64,000 nucleotides of DNA, from contig CM035306.1 in NCBI GenBank assembly GCA_002900995.3, positions 4,064,100 through 4,128,099 of the forward strand. Direction: 5' to 3'. Origin of the DNA: Ganoderma boninense. Lineage: Eukaryota > Basidiomycota > Agaricomycetes > Polyporales > Polyporaceae. This document shows, one piece after another, positions 12,508 through 30,663 of this stretch (positions are counted from its first letter, which is position 1; the number at the start of each line of letters is the position of its first letter). Below the pieces are notes generated by a model. It saw only the letters and a list, made by a program, of their open reading frames with translations, searched no databases and had not been told where the DNA came from. The translations under genes were made by a program, and so were the position numbers.

Positions 12508-13451
12508 ATGTCTACCCACCACATCCGACCACTGGCGCGGACGCTCCCAGGCCCGACGCGGCCCAAACTCGCTTCCTCCACTCGAGCTCGTCTCCAAAGT
12601 ACTGCCCAATGTCGTGGCAAGGCCACCAAAGCCTCGAACACCTCAGGAGCGTCGCAGGTTTCACAGGCAGAACAAGACAGCCTACCGTGGCAGGAGTATC
12701 TGACGATCCGCAAGCGGAAACGTCGATGGGAGACGGTATGTCCGCACACTATCGCTGCGCTCTTCCTACTCCGTCGTCTTTGGGACCTCGCTCAGCTGGT
12801 TCTCGTGTAGGCCGTGACGATCCCAACTACTATCGCGGGCTTCGTTGGCGGGATCTCCTACTTCGGGACTCTCGAAATGGACCCTCAAAAGCCCATTTTC
12901 GTGCGTATATGCAGCCAAACATCTGTGTGCCAAGGACTGAAATAGAGCTCATGTCAGAACATCGACCCCATGTTCGTCTATGGCGCTGCCACCCTGGGAT
13001 GTGCTGGTACGTCTGTCGCTGCTCGAAGCTGTGTTCAGCCGTCTTACCCGAAATCCTGCGCACTGGCTTACCGTTCCAGGCATGGGCTATCTCATCGGTC
13101 CTGTGATTGGCTCCAGCTTCTGGCGGATGACGCACCGTCGGGCTATGCGGCTCATCGAAAAGCGCGACAAGGAGTTCCACGAGCATATAGTCAGGAACCG
13201 CGTCGACCCCACCCGCCAGAGTGCGACGAACCCTGTCCCAGATTACTACGGTGAGTGCTGTCGCTTCATCGAGCATCCTCGTCTTCTCACTTCACGCACC
13301 CAGGCGAGAAAATTGGGTCATTGAACGATTATAGACAGGTGAGCCAGTCCCCCGTTGTTCTTTCGCATGCCCTGACCTTGCCGGCTCGCAGTGGCTGAGG
13401 GACCAGGCCAAGTTCCGTCGAAAAGCGTCCGGCTTCCTCGCCGAGGATTAA
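12508..13451 (+). CDS. PAM17: PAM17, mitochondrial presequence translocase motor subunit
   Basis: Six exons: 12508-12735, 12811-12900, 12958-13006, 13080-13250, 13304-13338 and 13392-13451. All introns are GT-AG and phases agree, giving 210 residues. Pam17 is an inner-membrane protein that supports protein import by the TIM23-associated motor. Recognition rests on the family blocks EYLTIRKRKRRWE, AVTIPTTIAGFVGGISYFG, IDPMFVYGAATLGC, GYLIGPVIGSSFWR, KNRVDP-like RNRVDPTRQSATNPVPDYYG, EKIGSL and the end block YRQWLRDQAKFRRKA. Two membrane segments are visible at about residues 80-100 and 110-130. I chose the ATG at 12508 because the next 35 residues are Arg/Ser-rich with no acidic residues, as expected of a mitochondrial presequence. 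An upstream in-frame ATG would add a hydrophobic stretch instead. Confidence 0.93.
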
Positions 13452-13824
13452 CATCCGCCGCTCTGCATAGTGCATACCATATCCTATCGCCCGCAATCAT
13501 AATGCTTCTATTCCTCTCACAGCTCCCAGTGTGTTTCACCGCTCTCGAACGCATTGAGTGGCGGAGATCTCCAGCACCCACGACACGCGGCAACCGGCTG
13601 CTCAAGTGGCTGTCACGAGCTTTATCTGGACAGTACGTGGAAGCATCGCTTGTGTATTCGGGCGTGACGCCTGCGCATTCGAGACCGTTGTCCCAGTGCA
13701 CACTGTACACCGCCAAGGTCACGTTTCGCTCACTCAGAAGCTTCGACTGGGTGCAGTTCCCCGTACTGATAGTATAAAGCACTCTCCGCGGTTCCGTAAC
13801 TCGCCTGTCCAGTCCTCTGACACC
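13452..13824. other. Intergenic, no gene seen
   Basis: Short spacer between PAM17 and the first RING gene; presumably terminator and promoter. Nothing specific was recognised. Confidence 0.5.
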
Positions 13825-15414
13825 ATGACGGCACTTCGCGAGTCGTTCGAGTCCCTTCCTTCTCCCATGCAGCCTCAATTACACGCTCCTGCGATACCGG
13901 ATCGGGGACCGACCTTGCCAGACGCTGCCTTCGGCAGCGAACTAAGCCGACCGGAAGGCCGAGAAGGTACACCACCTGGGGGGACTTCGTCAGTGCACCT
14001 CAAGATTGTACAACCCATGTTTGAGATCATGGGTTACCGGGCCAGAAGGGACCTGCCAATGCGAACCTGGGCCGTCTGGAGGTTCATGTTCTCCATGACG
14101 CTTACTCTGCTACAGGTACGTGTCTGTATGCGCTCGTGTTCTTCGTTTCGGCCCTAGTGCTCTCCTGGCAACGAAATACGATCGCTGATGAACGCGTCTC
14201 ATTCAGATCACCACCATCGCCATCCTCATTCCCGTTGCCTTCGTGCGCGGAGAGAATGATTCGTGCCATTGGCTCACCACGTCGAACATCGTCTGGGGCG
14301 CGAAGCTGGCTCTGTTCCAATTGTATCCCGACGTTTGGTTTTTGTGTAAACGCTTGACAATGTACGTGTCTCAGTGAATGATGGCCTGGAATCCCCGCAT
14401 GATTCTCGTAGGAGGGCGGAACCTATTCAAGGCGTTCCGGTCATCCGAATTTGCCCACCAGACCAGGCTACTTTCATGAATCTGTACGTACTCGGTGGAC
14501 GGTGCTTAGCTCCTGCGCTGTATAGTCAGACTGACTCCACACGATCACAGTCTCACATTTCTCGAACTTGTGCTCGTGTCCATCTGGACACTCGTTCAGG
14601 TCGTCATTCTCGTGGTGCATGGCAAACAATGCTACGCTCATGCGCCGCTTGTCTCGACGCTAGCTGTTGTTCTCCTCGCCCTAGCATTACTATACTATCT
14701 TCCTACGATCTTACTGCTGGTACGTCGCCTTGAATGCATCCTCCTTCCTCTCCACTGAACATTTCGTGCATCACTTAGACTATTCGTCGGTCGCGGGAAC
14801 GTCGGTCCGATAGCAGTGACGATATCGAAATCGAGCCACCTCCCGCAAAGCAAAGTCGATCGCATCGATCTGGTATACTACATCCCTCCTCCAGCCCCAG
14901 CGCCGGCCGCCCCCACGCCCCCCGCTCCCGCTCAACCGTCAGGGCCAGTGGCTGGCTTCCGTCGACTTGGTCTTGTATCCAGGGGACTCCGAACAGCGAC
15001 TTCGGACGAGAGAGGGCCGCACGACGATAACGGTGAATGGGAGAAGGGCTTCCAGCGCATGCCTCGTGCCTTCCTCCGCATCGAAAAGCACGAGGCGCAG
15101 TGTGCCATCTGCCTGGACGAATACACGGCGCCGCCGCGCGTGGCGGCTGCAGCAACGGCCATACCTGGATCTGCGTCCGCACTCGCGGACGCAGATGCAC
15201 AGGGCGTGCCCGAACCTCTGAGGTGGCTGGATTGCGGACACGTGTTTCATGTCAGTCGTCGGATGGTTCTTCCTGGAGGAGCGGCTGTTTACTGATCTGA
15301 TGCTTGTCTGACTCTACAGAAGAGGTGTATTGACCCATACATCATGACACAGAGGTTGCCAGGTGTCCCACTTGTCGTGCCCCAGTGAGGGTGGGATTCC
15401 GAGGCCGAAAGTGA
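13825..15414 (+). pseudogene. Membrane RING-finger protein, copy 1, frame broken twice
   Basis: Exons 13825-14115, 14207-14361, 14412-14483, 14551-14719, 14779-15250 and 15320-15414 mirror those of copy 2 downstream; the fourth exon is 169 bp in both. The protein would have four membrane segments, a proline-rich linker (KVDRIDLVYYIPPP) and a C-terminal RING-H2 domain: CAIC, then CGHVFHKRCID, then CPTC. Two one-base problems break it. The fifth exon enters in one frame (TIRR) but the conserved linker and first RING half are in another. In the last exon, CPTCRAPVRV is shifted relative to KRCIDPYI, so the unshifted frame stops at 15388 without the last zinc ligands. Either the gene is decaying or the assembly carries indels; frame breaks also occur in ATP2 of this window. 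Such proteins act as membrane-bound ubiquitin ligases. Confidence 0.7.
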
Positions 15415-15875
15415 TTTTGCGTTTTGGGGCAGAGGGTGTTCTTGAGTTTGATTTAGCAAATGCGATGATGAAGGTTCCCTTCTCGTCTGCCTTGTCTTAT
15501 ATCTTATAGCTGAAGGGGGTGCTGTGCCCATAGCTCTTCCACTTCGAGGTTTTCTCGCTATTCCATGCACGTCCCGTTACGGTTGTCGTCGGGATGGAAA
15601 TTGACATACATCGTTAGGCTGGAAAGCCAGCACTAGTCCTCGTTTCGGAGCCTTGTGCCACAGATTCCAGTATAGATAAGTAGATGTATAAGTAGCGTCT
15701 AGGGTCGGCGACTCGGAGACTCAGACAGATCTCTGAACTCTAACTGGACATGCTTCTGCTGTACCACACCCAGCGCCCGCAGACACAGGCACCGGCCGGT
15801 CCTTGCATGTCTTGACGTCTCCCCTCTCCCTCGCAGCTGAGACTGCTGGCCTTCCTGCGTCCGACGCCCCCCACC
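15415..15875. other. Intergenic between the two RING genes, no gene seen
   Basis: Spacer of about 460 bp holding the end of copy 1 and the promoter of copy 2. A pyrimidine-rich stretch precedes the start at 15876. No repeat shared with the other copy's flank was noticed. Confidence 0.5.
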
Positions 15876-17852
15876 ATGAGTCTGCCCGCCCCGCCGCTCG
15901 TCCAACTCAACACCCAACCGCCTCCCGTGGTGGCAGCACAGCCGCAAGCCCCCGCGCAGCGCCCTCTATCCATGACCACGACCACTGCCACGACAAACAA
16001 TGCGCAACCAACCCCCGTGCCCAGATCTGCATTCCAACGGGCCAAACATCGGCTGAAGGTTCTCTTAGGATACGCGGGGACGCGGCGGGCACAGCGAGAT
16101 CGGCAGGAGATCGTGCGCTTAGTGTGTCTCCTCGCGTACTCGCTAGTCCAGGTGCGTACTGCTGCTCGCGACGTCATCGCGCATACAGAATGGCGGTCTG
16201 AGGGATGAACATCGCTGCAGGTCGTCGTCGTTTTGACCCTCACAATTATCGGAGCGAAGACGGCCAGCCCACGGCCCAACGATGACCAGGATCTCCCTGC
16301 TCAGAATCCAAGTCCCCCGCCGTCCGAGCTCTCAGCATGCTCCTTGCTGGGGGCATGGAACCTCCTCTGGCTGGGGAAGCTCTTCGTCTGGGGCTATCTT
16401 GACATCTGGGTATTGTTGTACGTCCGTCGAGTGTGAGTGCCGCAGCCTTTTCGTGGACCACCAATTCAAGTTGGCTCACGCGCGGCTGTGCAGGAGGGCC
16501 GCCCGTAGGCTCACCCGGAGGCAACAACGTGCCTCTCGCGCGGAGATTCCACCACTCGAGTTCCCGCCAGGAGCACAGCAGCCCGGCCAAAACGGAGCGA
16601 ACGGCAACGCTGTGCCCGAGGAGGGCGAACCGGCGGTCGAGCGGCATGAGATCTGTCCCTTGACGTGGACGTCCTTGCATCTGTTGTGCGTGCGATCCGA
16701 TCTCGCATCCTCATGCCAAGTCCAAGTACGAATGCTTACTCTTCGCTGCTTAGCCTTTGGAAGGCGGATCCTGTCGTCACGGTTGTGTGGTTCTTCTCTA
16801 CGGTCCTCGTCAGCTGGCCGCGCGGCTCGCGCTGCCACGAATTTGCGAAGGACATAGCGACCGCATCGATCGTCCTCTTGCTCATGGTGTACGTCCAGTA
16901 TGTCGTCACGGTGCTGTTGCCGGTGCGTTTTCCAGCCTATCTCGAATCGACATTGTTCCCCTTGCACTCGCATATATGCTGATGATCCGTGGTCGCGCTC
17001 GTGCTTGTGCTCACAGACCATTCGGGTGCTGATGGCAAGAAGGCGGGCAAACCAACCACTTGTTGCAAAACTGTCGAAGAGGGACGTCGACAGGATCCCC
17101 CTCGTGCTTTACATACCCCCTCCCCCACCGATACCCCTGCTAGCCCCATCTCGCCCCTGCCGCGCTCGGTGACGCACCCGACACCACGCCCTCAGCGCAA
17201 CCGCCGCCGCCTCCGTCCGCGAAACGATGTCGCTTCATCTCATTCCGGCCGTCGTTTCGCCGCCGCAACACCAAGGCTGATATCGCGGATGTCGAGCAGG
17301 GCGGCGCAGACGTGCTGAGCCCCATCGACGAGGAGGGCGACGAATGGGACCGGACCTGGGAGCGCGGCTCGTACCCGTTCGTCCGCCTGCCGGAGAACCG
17401 GGCGACGTGTATGATCTGCCTCAGCGAGTTTGAGGCCCCGCGGAGAGTCAGCGAGCGCGAACGCGCTCTCCAACCGACTGGCACCCTCGTGCCGGAAGGG
17501 AACGTGTTCGAAATGCGGCCGCTCTCGTCCCCCACTGCTCCGGACGTCGAGGAGGTGCGCGTCGAGTCTCCGAGGGACGCGGACGCGCGGACGATCGAGC
17601 TCGCGGACACGGGCGGCAGCGACGCCCCGCAGCCGCTGAGGCTGCTCAGCTGCGGGCATGTGTACCATGTACGTTCCCAGAGGATGGTGTTTTCTTCCGT
17701 TGATGTTGGCTGACGCAGTTGTTTTGCAGAAGGAGTGTGTTGATCCTTGGCTGATCCAGAAGTCGGGACGGTGCCCATACTGTTCGGCGCGTGTTGAGGT
17801 TCCTCCTGCGCCTGAGAGGAGAAATAGCATCTGGAGGAGGGGGACAGTGTAG
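15876..17852 (+). CDS. Membrane RING-H2 finger protein, copy 2
   Basis: Exons 15876-16151, 16221-16417, 16494-16685, 16754-16922, 17017-17668 and 17730-17852. About 535 residues if one base is removed from exon 5. Four hydrophobic segments are visible: around IVRLVCLLAYSLVQ with VVVVLTLTIIG, LLGAWNLLWLGKLFVWGYL, VVTVVWFFSTVLVSW and IVLLLMVYVQYVVTVLLP. A linker with DVDRIPLVLYIPPPPP follows, then a RING-H2 domain with CMIC, CGHVYHKECVD and CPYC ligands close to the C-terminus. The organisation is that of a membrane-anchored ubiquitin ligase common in Agaricomycetes; the substrate is unknown. Exon 5 is 652 bp, one base more than the phases allow; the frame changes in a C-rich stretch near 17147-17155, just after a TAG in the downstream frame. 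I read this as an indel rather than an intron, because no splice pair fits. Confidence 0.75.
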
Positions 17853-18138
17853 GCCTCTGCCACGACTACGTTTTCTCTGACTGTTGTTGTTTGCGCTTTC
17901 TTGCTTGCTGTGATTGGATTCGCGCCCTTTGAATAAACTCGCGCCTATTCCCAAGATGGAATGGCAACTGCATCTGTACCTCATCACGATGTACAGCAAG
18001 CCAAGCTCGCTGTCTGAGAACTTACCAATGTCATGGGAGGTGCTGCATACAGGCAGAGAACAAAATGTGCTACAGCTGAACGAAAGACTTATACACAGGC
18101 CACAAGAGCAGCAAAAACTCATAATCTCACTAGGAGAG

Positions 18139-18227
18139 TCCTTCGAGCCGGGATCGAACCAGCGACATTGAGATGCCAAGCAGATAACCGTTACAGTCTC
18201 ACGCTCTTCCAACTGAGCTATCGAAGG
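18139..18227 (-). tRNA. tRNA-Tyr (GTA) with a 16-nt intron
   Basis: Minus-strand cloverleaf. The acceptor stem CCTTCGA pairs with TCGAAGG, the D stem GCTC with GAGC, and the anticodon stem TGAGA with TCTCA. The anticodon loop begins CTGTAA, giving anticodon GTA. The intron follows position 37, the usual place for nuclear tRNA introns, and removing 16 nt leaves 73 nt. The T arm GCTGGTTCGATCCCGGC is intact. Genomic CCA is absent, as expected in a eukaryote. Confidence 0.93.
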
Positions 18228-18670
18228 ATGTGGGTTGCCTGAGTCGTGCGCATATTATAGGCATAGGAAGCTGCCGCGGCGCCATTCCATTTTTTGCTCT
18301 TTTTCTCGTCGATCGCTTGGCCCTTTTTCAGGCAGTCATCCCCGCGTGCGGGCCCCTTCGCGTCCACGATCACTTGTGACCGATGTCGGGAGGAGCTCGG
18401 AATGATACAGGGTGTTAGATCTGCGTCCAATCCGTAACAGATTTCGAGCATTTTGGTGCGAACCGTCTGCAATCTTCAAATTTACTGGAGTACTTATACG
18501 ACCGTGGTCCGCAGGGATACCACGACATCTCCCTGTAGACGTTGCATGTGCATTGTCCCTTCGTTTGTTGGTGAGTGAGCCGGTGAAGGATCTCAGTGCG
18601 TTGACCCGTAACACTAACGTGTTCGTTTCGCACTGCAGGACCCAATCCCGCCTTTTAGACTATACCCACC
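18228..18670. other. Intergenic between tRNA-Tyr and F-box gene
   Basis: 5' flank of both the tRNA (-) and the F-box gene (+). A TATA-like or pol III signal could not be assigned. No gene was seen. Confidence 0.5.
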
Positions 18671-19897
18671 ATGTCCCCCCACCTTCGTTTGCCTCCAGAG
18701 CTCTGCGACCAGACAATAGACCACTTGTGGGACGATGTCGACGCCCTCCGCGCATGCAGCTTGGCCTGCAAGGACTGGCTTCCAGGCAGCCGATACCACC
18801 TCTTCCGCAACGTCCGCCTCCGGAACTCCGACGACGTAACCCGCTTCCGCGCCCTCCTCTCCTCGAACCCCACCATCGCCCCCTGCGTCCACAAGCTCTC
18901 CCTCAGCGCAGAGTACGACCGCGAAGCCGGGCCCGACAGCGCCGCCCGCGAGGACGACGCCTGGGTGAACAGCGCCGCGGAGCTCTTCCCGATGCTCCGG
19001 CACGTCACGACGCTCGCGCTCGCGCGCGTGCGGTGGCACGCCCTCTCCGGGCCCACCCGCGCGGCGTTCACGGGGCTGTTCAAGTCGGTGCGCCAGCTCT
19101 TCCTCTTTGAGGTCGCCTTCGACGCCTCGCGCGACGTCGTGGCCTTCCTCTCCGCGTTCCCCGCCCTCCGCGAGCTCTACTTCCACGCCGTCTCCTGGGC
19201 GACCGACTCCCCCGCCCCCTTCGAGCCCCAGGGCGAGCACGCTGAGCCTTACGCTCCAGAGACAGAGCTGGGCCCACGCATGCAGCTCTCGTACCTCTTC
19301 CTCGACCCGACGTCCTCCCCGACCCTCGTCACCGACTGGCTCCTCCGGCGCCCGGGCTCGCACGCGCTGCAGACCATCCAGCTGTGCTGGCGCGAGCTCG
19401 GCAGCACCAAGGCCGTCGGCGACCTCCTGCGCGCCTCCGGCTCGTCCCTGGAGTCCCTCCACGTCGAGTTCCCCGCGTCCCCCGCCCACCTGGACACGGA
19501 CGCGCTCCGCGACGACCTGAGCCTCGTGCACAACACGGGCCTGCGCGCGCTGCACTTCAGCGGGCTCGACGTGCGCGCGGCGCAGGCCCAGACGCGCGCC
19601 TTCGTCGAGCGGCGCCTCTTCCCTTGGGTGACCGCGATGCTCGGCCAGGTGCGCTCGTGCCGCCTCCAGGAGCTCTCGTTCATGCTCGAGATCGGCGACG
19701 TGCGCGACCTGCTCGCGCTCGACTGGGCGCGCATCGACGCGGACCTCAGCCGCGACGAGTTCCGCGGGCTGATGGTCGTGTTCCGCGTGTGCGTGTCGTG
19801 CGAGCGGGCGGGGATGGAGAAGGAGGTGAGGCGGGAGATCGAGGAGCGGCTGGGGGAGTTCCGGAGGAGGGGTACCCTGTGCGTTTCGTGCATTTAG
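18671..19897 (+). CDS. F-box protein, single exon, 408 aa
   Basis: Uninterrupted 408-residue frame. The N-terminus is an F-box: LRLPPELCDQTIDHLWDDVD, then ACSLACKDWLPGSRYHLFRNV, the form very common in Polyporales, where such genes run in large families. The remainder alternates short hydrophobic Leu-rich blocks (FPMLRHVTTLALARV, FPALRELYFHAV, LQELSFMLEIGD) and probably forms an irregular leucine-rich repeat fold that would bind a substrate for an SCF ubiquitin ligase. The gene is unusually GC-rich, so the opposite strand is open for 524 codons; that antisense frame has low-complexity Arg/Glu/Gly composition and no homology-like features. The substrate is unknown. Confidence 0.85.
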   Translation: MSPHLRLPPELCDQTIDHLWDDVDALRACSLACKDWLPGSRYHLFRNVRLRNSDDVTRFRALLSSNPTIAPCVHKLSLSAEYDREAGPDSAAREDDAWVNSAAELFPMLRHVTTLALARVRWHALSGPTRAAFTGLFKSVRQLFLFEVAFDASRDVVAFLSAFPALRELYFHAVSWATDSPAPFEPQGEHAEPYAPETELGPRMQLSYLFLDPTSSPTLVTDWLLRRPGSHALQTIQLCWRELGSTKAVGDLLRASGSSLESLHVEFPASPAHLDTDALRDDLSLVHNTGLRALHFSGLDVRAAQAQTRAFVERRLFPWVTAMLGQVRSCRLQELSFMLEIGDVRDLLALDWARIDADLSRDEFRGLMVVFRVCVSCERAGMEKEVRREIEERLGEFRRRGTLCVSCI

Positions 19898-20521
19898 ATG
19901 CGTTTTCTTTGGGTTTTGGGTTATCTTTATCGTTTTCGTTTGGTTCTGTGCTCTGGTCGTGTTTGGCTTAATGGCTTTCTTGCGTACATACTCGGATCTG
20001 TTGTTAGAACATACCCCTCCTTCTTGTCGCCCCTGTGCCAAGTTAGCGAGAATAATACATAGAGAGCTGTTGCTCCGTATATTGAGCAGTCCACCATCGT
20101 TCTTCGTTCGTCTTCCGCTGTTGGTTGATGTGACCTCCTCAGTCACGACTGCAAGGGTTCCCCCCCGGATGTCCGAAGTGGAGCCCAAATATTGATGTTA
20201 ATAATGTGTAGCCGTCTGTACTTGCGTCTACTACTGTTGAACAGACGGGTGGGGAGGTGTGCACACAGAAAAGCAAGAGCGAGCGTTCTCGTAAGATTAC
20301 ATAGACCGCATGTGAAAACATATATCTATTTCTCATCTTACGATACTCTCAAGACGACTACAACAACGCACATCAGCAGCGGTATGCGGGATTAAAAAGT
20401 GCGATTCATTTTAACGGTAATGCAAGGTGTCTAAGGTAAGAGGAGCCAGCCCTGCACCACCCACGTCGTCGCAATCGTCATCTTCCGCCCGTCCGACCAG
20501 CACTGAAGACCACGGGGGTGC
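19898..20521. other. Convergent 3' intergenic region, no gene seen
   Basis: Lies between the ends of the F-box gene (+) and ATP2 (-). It is more AT-rich than the genes on either side, as expected for terminators of both. No gene or repeat was recognised. Confidence 0.55.
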
Positions 20522-23157
<2,636 letters not shown>

Positions 23158-25813
23158 AGTGCGTAAACAGACGGCCTTGCGCGACCTTGACCTGACGCCG
23201 CTTCCCCCGACAGTGTGTGGAATCCTCGGCCTGCTCCTCCATGATGCGACGATCGACGCCGCTTCCGAGATCTGCGAAGGTCTCGCGCTTCTCCAGCATC
23301 GTGGCCAGGACGCGTGCGGCATCGTCACCTGCGGTACGAAGGGCCGCTTCTACCAATGCAAGGCAAACGGAATGGTCAGAGACGTCTTTGACGCCTCGGC
23401 CGTCTCAAGACTTATCGGCGGGATGGGTGTCGGCCACGGTATGTTGCACGTCGGACATGTGTGCTCGTCTGCCCAAGGGTTAACGAATGCACAGTAAGGT
23501 ATCCGACGGCTGGCAGCTCAAATCACGCTGAAGCCCAACCATTCTACGTCAACTCGCCGTACGGCATCGTTATGGCTCATGTGAGTCCTTCCATCCCTCT
23601 ATGGGCTTTCCCATTCCATGAAGGAGGCTCGACACCAGCCGTTTTGGAACATGTCTCGGAACCAAGAGGGGAGGACAAATCCGGAGAGTCCGGGGGGTGT
23701 TCCAAAATGTCTGTTGGGGACGCGCCAAATGTCGAATCCGATTTCCCTCATCTTCGTACGCTTTTACGCGAAGGCTCGACTGCGTCCGTCGCACCGGTCG
23801 GTGTGACTATATGCGTGCATCCCATCAGCCTCCCCATAAAGAAAGTAGACTTCCCTCGCATCGCGTGAAAGACACGGGATACATACCAAGGCATGCGTTA
23901 CAGGCCAGATTATCGTGAAATTGTCATGAATTCCTTTGCTATCCTTTCATGCACATGTCCTTAGCCCATTGTAAGCTTGTCGTAAAGATTGGGGGCTTGC
24001 TGCGAAGGCTTTGTAATTCTACCATCACAGGGGGGACGTCATAGTTGCTGTGGCGAAGGATGGTTAAGGCATTCATACTTATTTTACCATGCTCTCTTCC
24101 GTCCTTTGGACTCCGCGGGACGAAGACTCGGAGCGCGTTGGGTAAATTCCTCTCGAAGTCATGGCTATATGCGCGTTGATATACATGGGGGCCGGAGTCG
24201 TAGCCTTGAAGGCCTGACACGGATGTAAGACTGACTTCGCGAGAAGAGGCTGGGGACAGATGTGGGCGCATTTTATTGTGAGCCATGGAGCTCGGATTGA
24301 GTGAGCTAACTACTTCACAACACGTCTCGTGGGATCCCTTTTGTTCCGAGTTCCTGCGCTGTCTGCTGCGCAACGTCTCCTGCACCCTTTGGTGACGAGA
24401 TCATGGCCTTTTGCTCTGGCATAAGATTATCGTACCATTCCATGTTACTAATTACATTCGTTGATACTCTAGAATGGTAACCTCATCAACACGCCATCAC
24501 TCCTCCACTTTATGGACGCCGTTGCACATCGGCATATCAACACCACCTCGGACTCGGAGCTTCTCCTCAACATTTTCGCCGACAACCTCCAAAAGACGGG
24601 CAAGTTCCGCATCAACGAGGAGGACATCTTCGCCGCGATCGGCGGCCTCATGGGCCAGGTCAAGGGCGCGTACGCGTGTGTCGCCATGCTCGCCGGCTTC
24701 GGAATCATCGCTTTCCGGGACCCGAATGGCATCCGACCTCTGGGCATGGGATCTCGCAAGGCCCTCGGAGGCGGCTCGGGGAAGGACTGGCTCTTCGCGA
24801 GCGAGAGCGTCGTCGCCGACGCGAGCAGCTTTACCGAGTGGGAGGACGTCAACCCCGGCGAGGCCGTCATCATCACCCGCGGCGGCGTGAGTCGGCGACA
24901 GGTCTCTCCGCCTGCGACCTTCTCGCCCGACATCTTTGAGTACGTCTACTTCGCACGCCCGGACTCGGTCCTCGACGGCATCTCTGTATACCGCAGCCGC
25001 ATGGCGATGGGCGATGCACTTGCGGACGAGGTGCAGCGGGTGCTCTCGGCGCACAATCTCGCAGTGGACGTCGTGATCCCGGTGCCGGACACGTCTCGGG
25101 TCGCAGCACTGAACCTCGCGCAGAAGCTTGGGCTGCCGTACCGCGAGGGCTTCATCAAGAACCGGTACGTCGGGCGGACGTTCATCATGCCCGGGCAGCA
25201 GATGCGGCGCAAGAACGTGCGGCGGAAGCTGAACGCGATGGCGCTCGAGTTCGCGGGCAAGAGCGTGCTGCTCGTCGACGACTCGATCGTGCGCGGGACG
25301 ACGTCGAAGGAGATCGTGCAGATGGCCAAGGACGTCGGCGCGAAGCGCGTCATCGTCGCGTCGTGCGCGCCGCCCATCCGCCACGTGAACGTGTACGGGA
25401 TCGACATGCCGTCGCGCAGCGAGCTCGTCGCGTACCAGCGCAGCGAGGACGCGATCGCGCAGGCTATCGGCGCGGACCTCGTCATCTTCCAGCAGCTCCC
25501 CGACCTCATTGCGTCCGTGCAGCAGTTCAACCCGGCCATCCCCCAGTTTGACTGTTCAGTGTTCACGGGCGAATATGTCACAGGTGGCGTCGACGAAGAG
25601 TACCTCGCTGGACTCGAGCAGCTCCGCGCGGACAACGTCAAGAGTCGGATGGAGGTAGGCGGCCTGGGTACGATGGAAGGCAAGGGTGGGGGCGCGGTGA
25701 GGCATGATGCCAACGGCACCATCGAGAGCAGGGAGATCGCCGTTGGGTGCAGTGGTCCGATGAACGGTGCGGACAGTACTGTAGGTTTGCATAATTCGTA
25801 CTCACTGTCATGA
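23158..25813 (+). CDS. ADE4: Amidophosphoribosyltransferase, first step of purine synthesis
   Basis: Converts PRPP and glutamine to 5-phosphoribosylamine in the cytosol. Coding parts: base 23158, then 23214-23438, 23495-23580 and 24473-25813; 550 residues. The start codon is split: A at 23158, a 55-bp GTGCGT...CAG intron, then TG. This gives [11 protein letters not shown], placing the nucleophile cysteine at position 2 as this N-terminal-nucleophile glutaminase requires. The glutaminase domain shows [24 protein letters not shown] and HNGNLIN; the C-terminal PRTase shows [14 protein letters not shown] and the PRPP loop [13 protein letters not shown] near residue 370. The tail after about residue 500 is Gly/Glu-rich. 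Intron 3 (23581-24472) is 892 bp, more than ten times the local norm, and interrupts MAH from NGN; see findings. Confidence 0.96.
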
Positions 25814-26266
25814 CAAGTAGAGCAGGATGGACTTGGGGTCGATACTGTAGACGTATAGTTTATAGACGGTTGCAGCATATAAGAAGTGTATGAGTAACTA
25901 GCCAGGAAAAATGTCACCGATAGATCTTTCGTTAGTTGCTGATCAAGATGTTCGAGCTACTATTCTAATATCTGGGGAGGGCTACTTCGGTACAGGATAT
26001 TTTGAGGGGCACAGCCACTTGCCACCCTTTGCCGCCAACCACCACTCTCGACTCAGCTCAACCTCCCCTGTCGCTTGTCCACATCTTGACGCCCCAGGGT
26101 CTCCGTCTACCATTTTTAACACGAATCGTACGTGAGACTTCATTCGGATGTGCATAGGAAGGCTCGACTCGGAATCCCTAACTCCTAGCCCTTTCATTAT
26201 TAGTAAGCCCAGGACAGGCGTCTTCTACCAACCCTCGGACTTCGTCCGCTTCTGGTGCCACTCGTT
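25814..26266. other. Intergenic ADE4 to SNF2 gene
   Basis: 3' flank of ADE4 and leader of the SNF2 gene. A GTACGT...ATTATTAG pair at about 26128-26202 could be a 5'-UTR intron, but this is not certain. A short frame at 25911-26135 is not convincing. Confidence 0.45.

Positions 26267-30663
<4,397 letters not shown>

Noticed and set aside
14799..14816. A 16-base intron that would fix the frame in RING copy 1
   Set aside because: Far below any plausible intron size; an indel is simpler.
18614..20188. 524-codon open frame on the minus strand opposite the F-box gene
   Set aside because: It mirrors the very GC-rich F-box gene; its composition is Arg/Glu/Gly/Ala low complexity, with no domain and no intron structure.
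24497..25384. Minus-strand frame opposite ADE4 (295 codons)
   Set aside because: Shadow of the GC-rich third positions of ADE4; Arg/Asp/His-biased, with no protein features.
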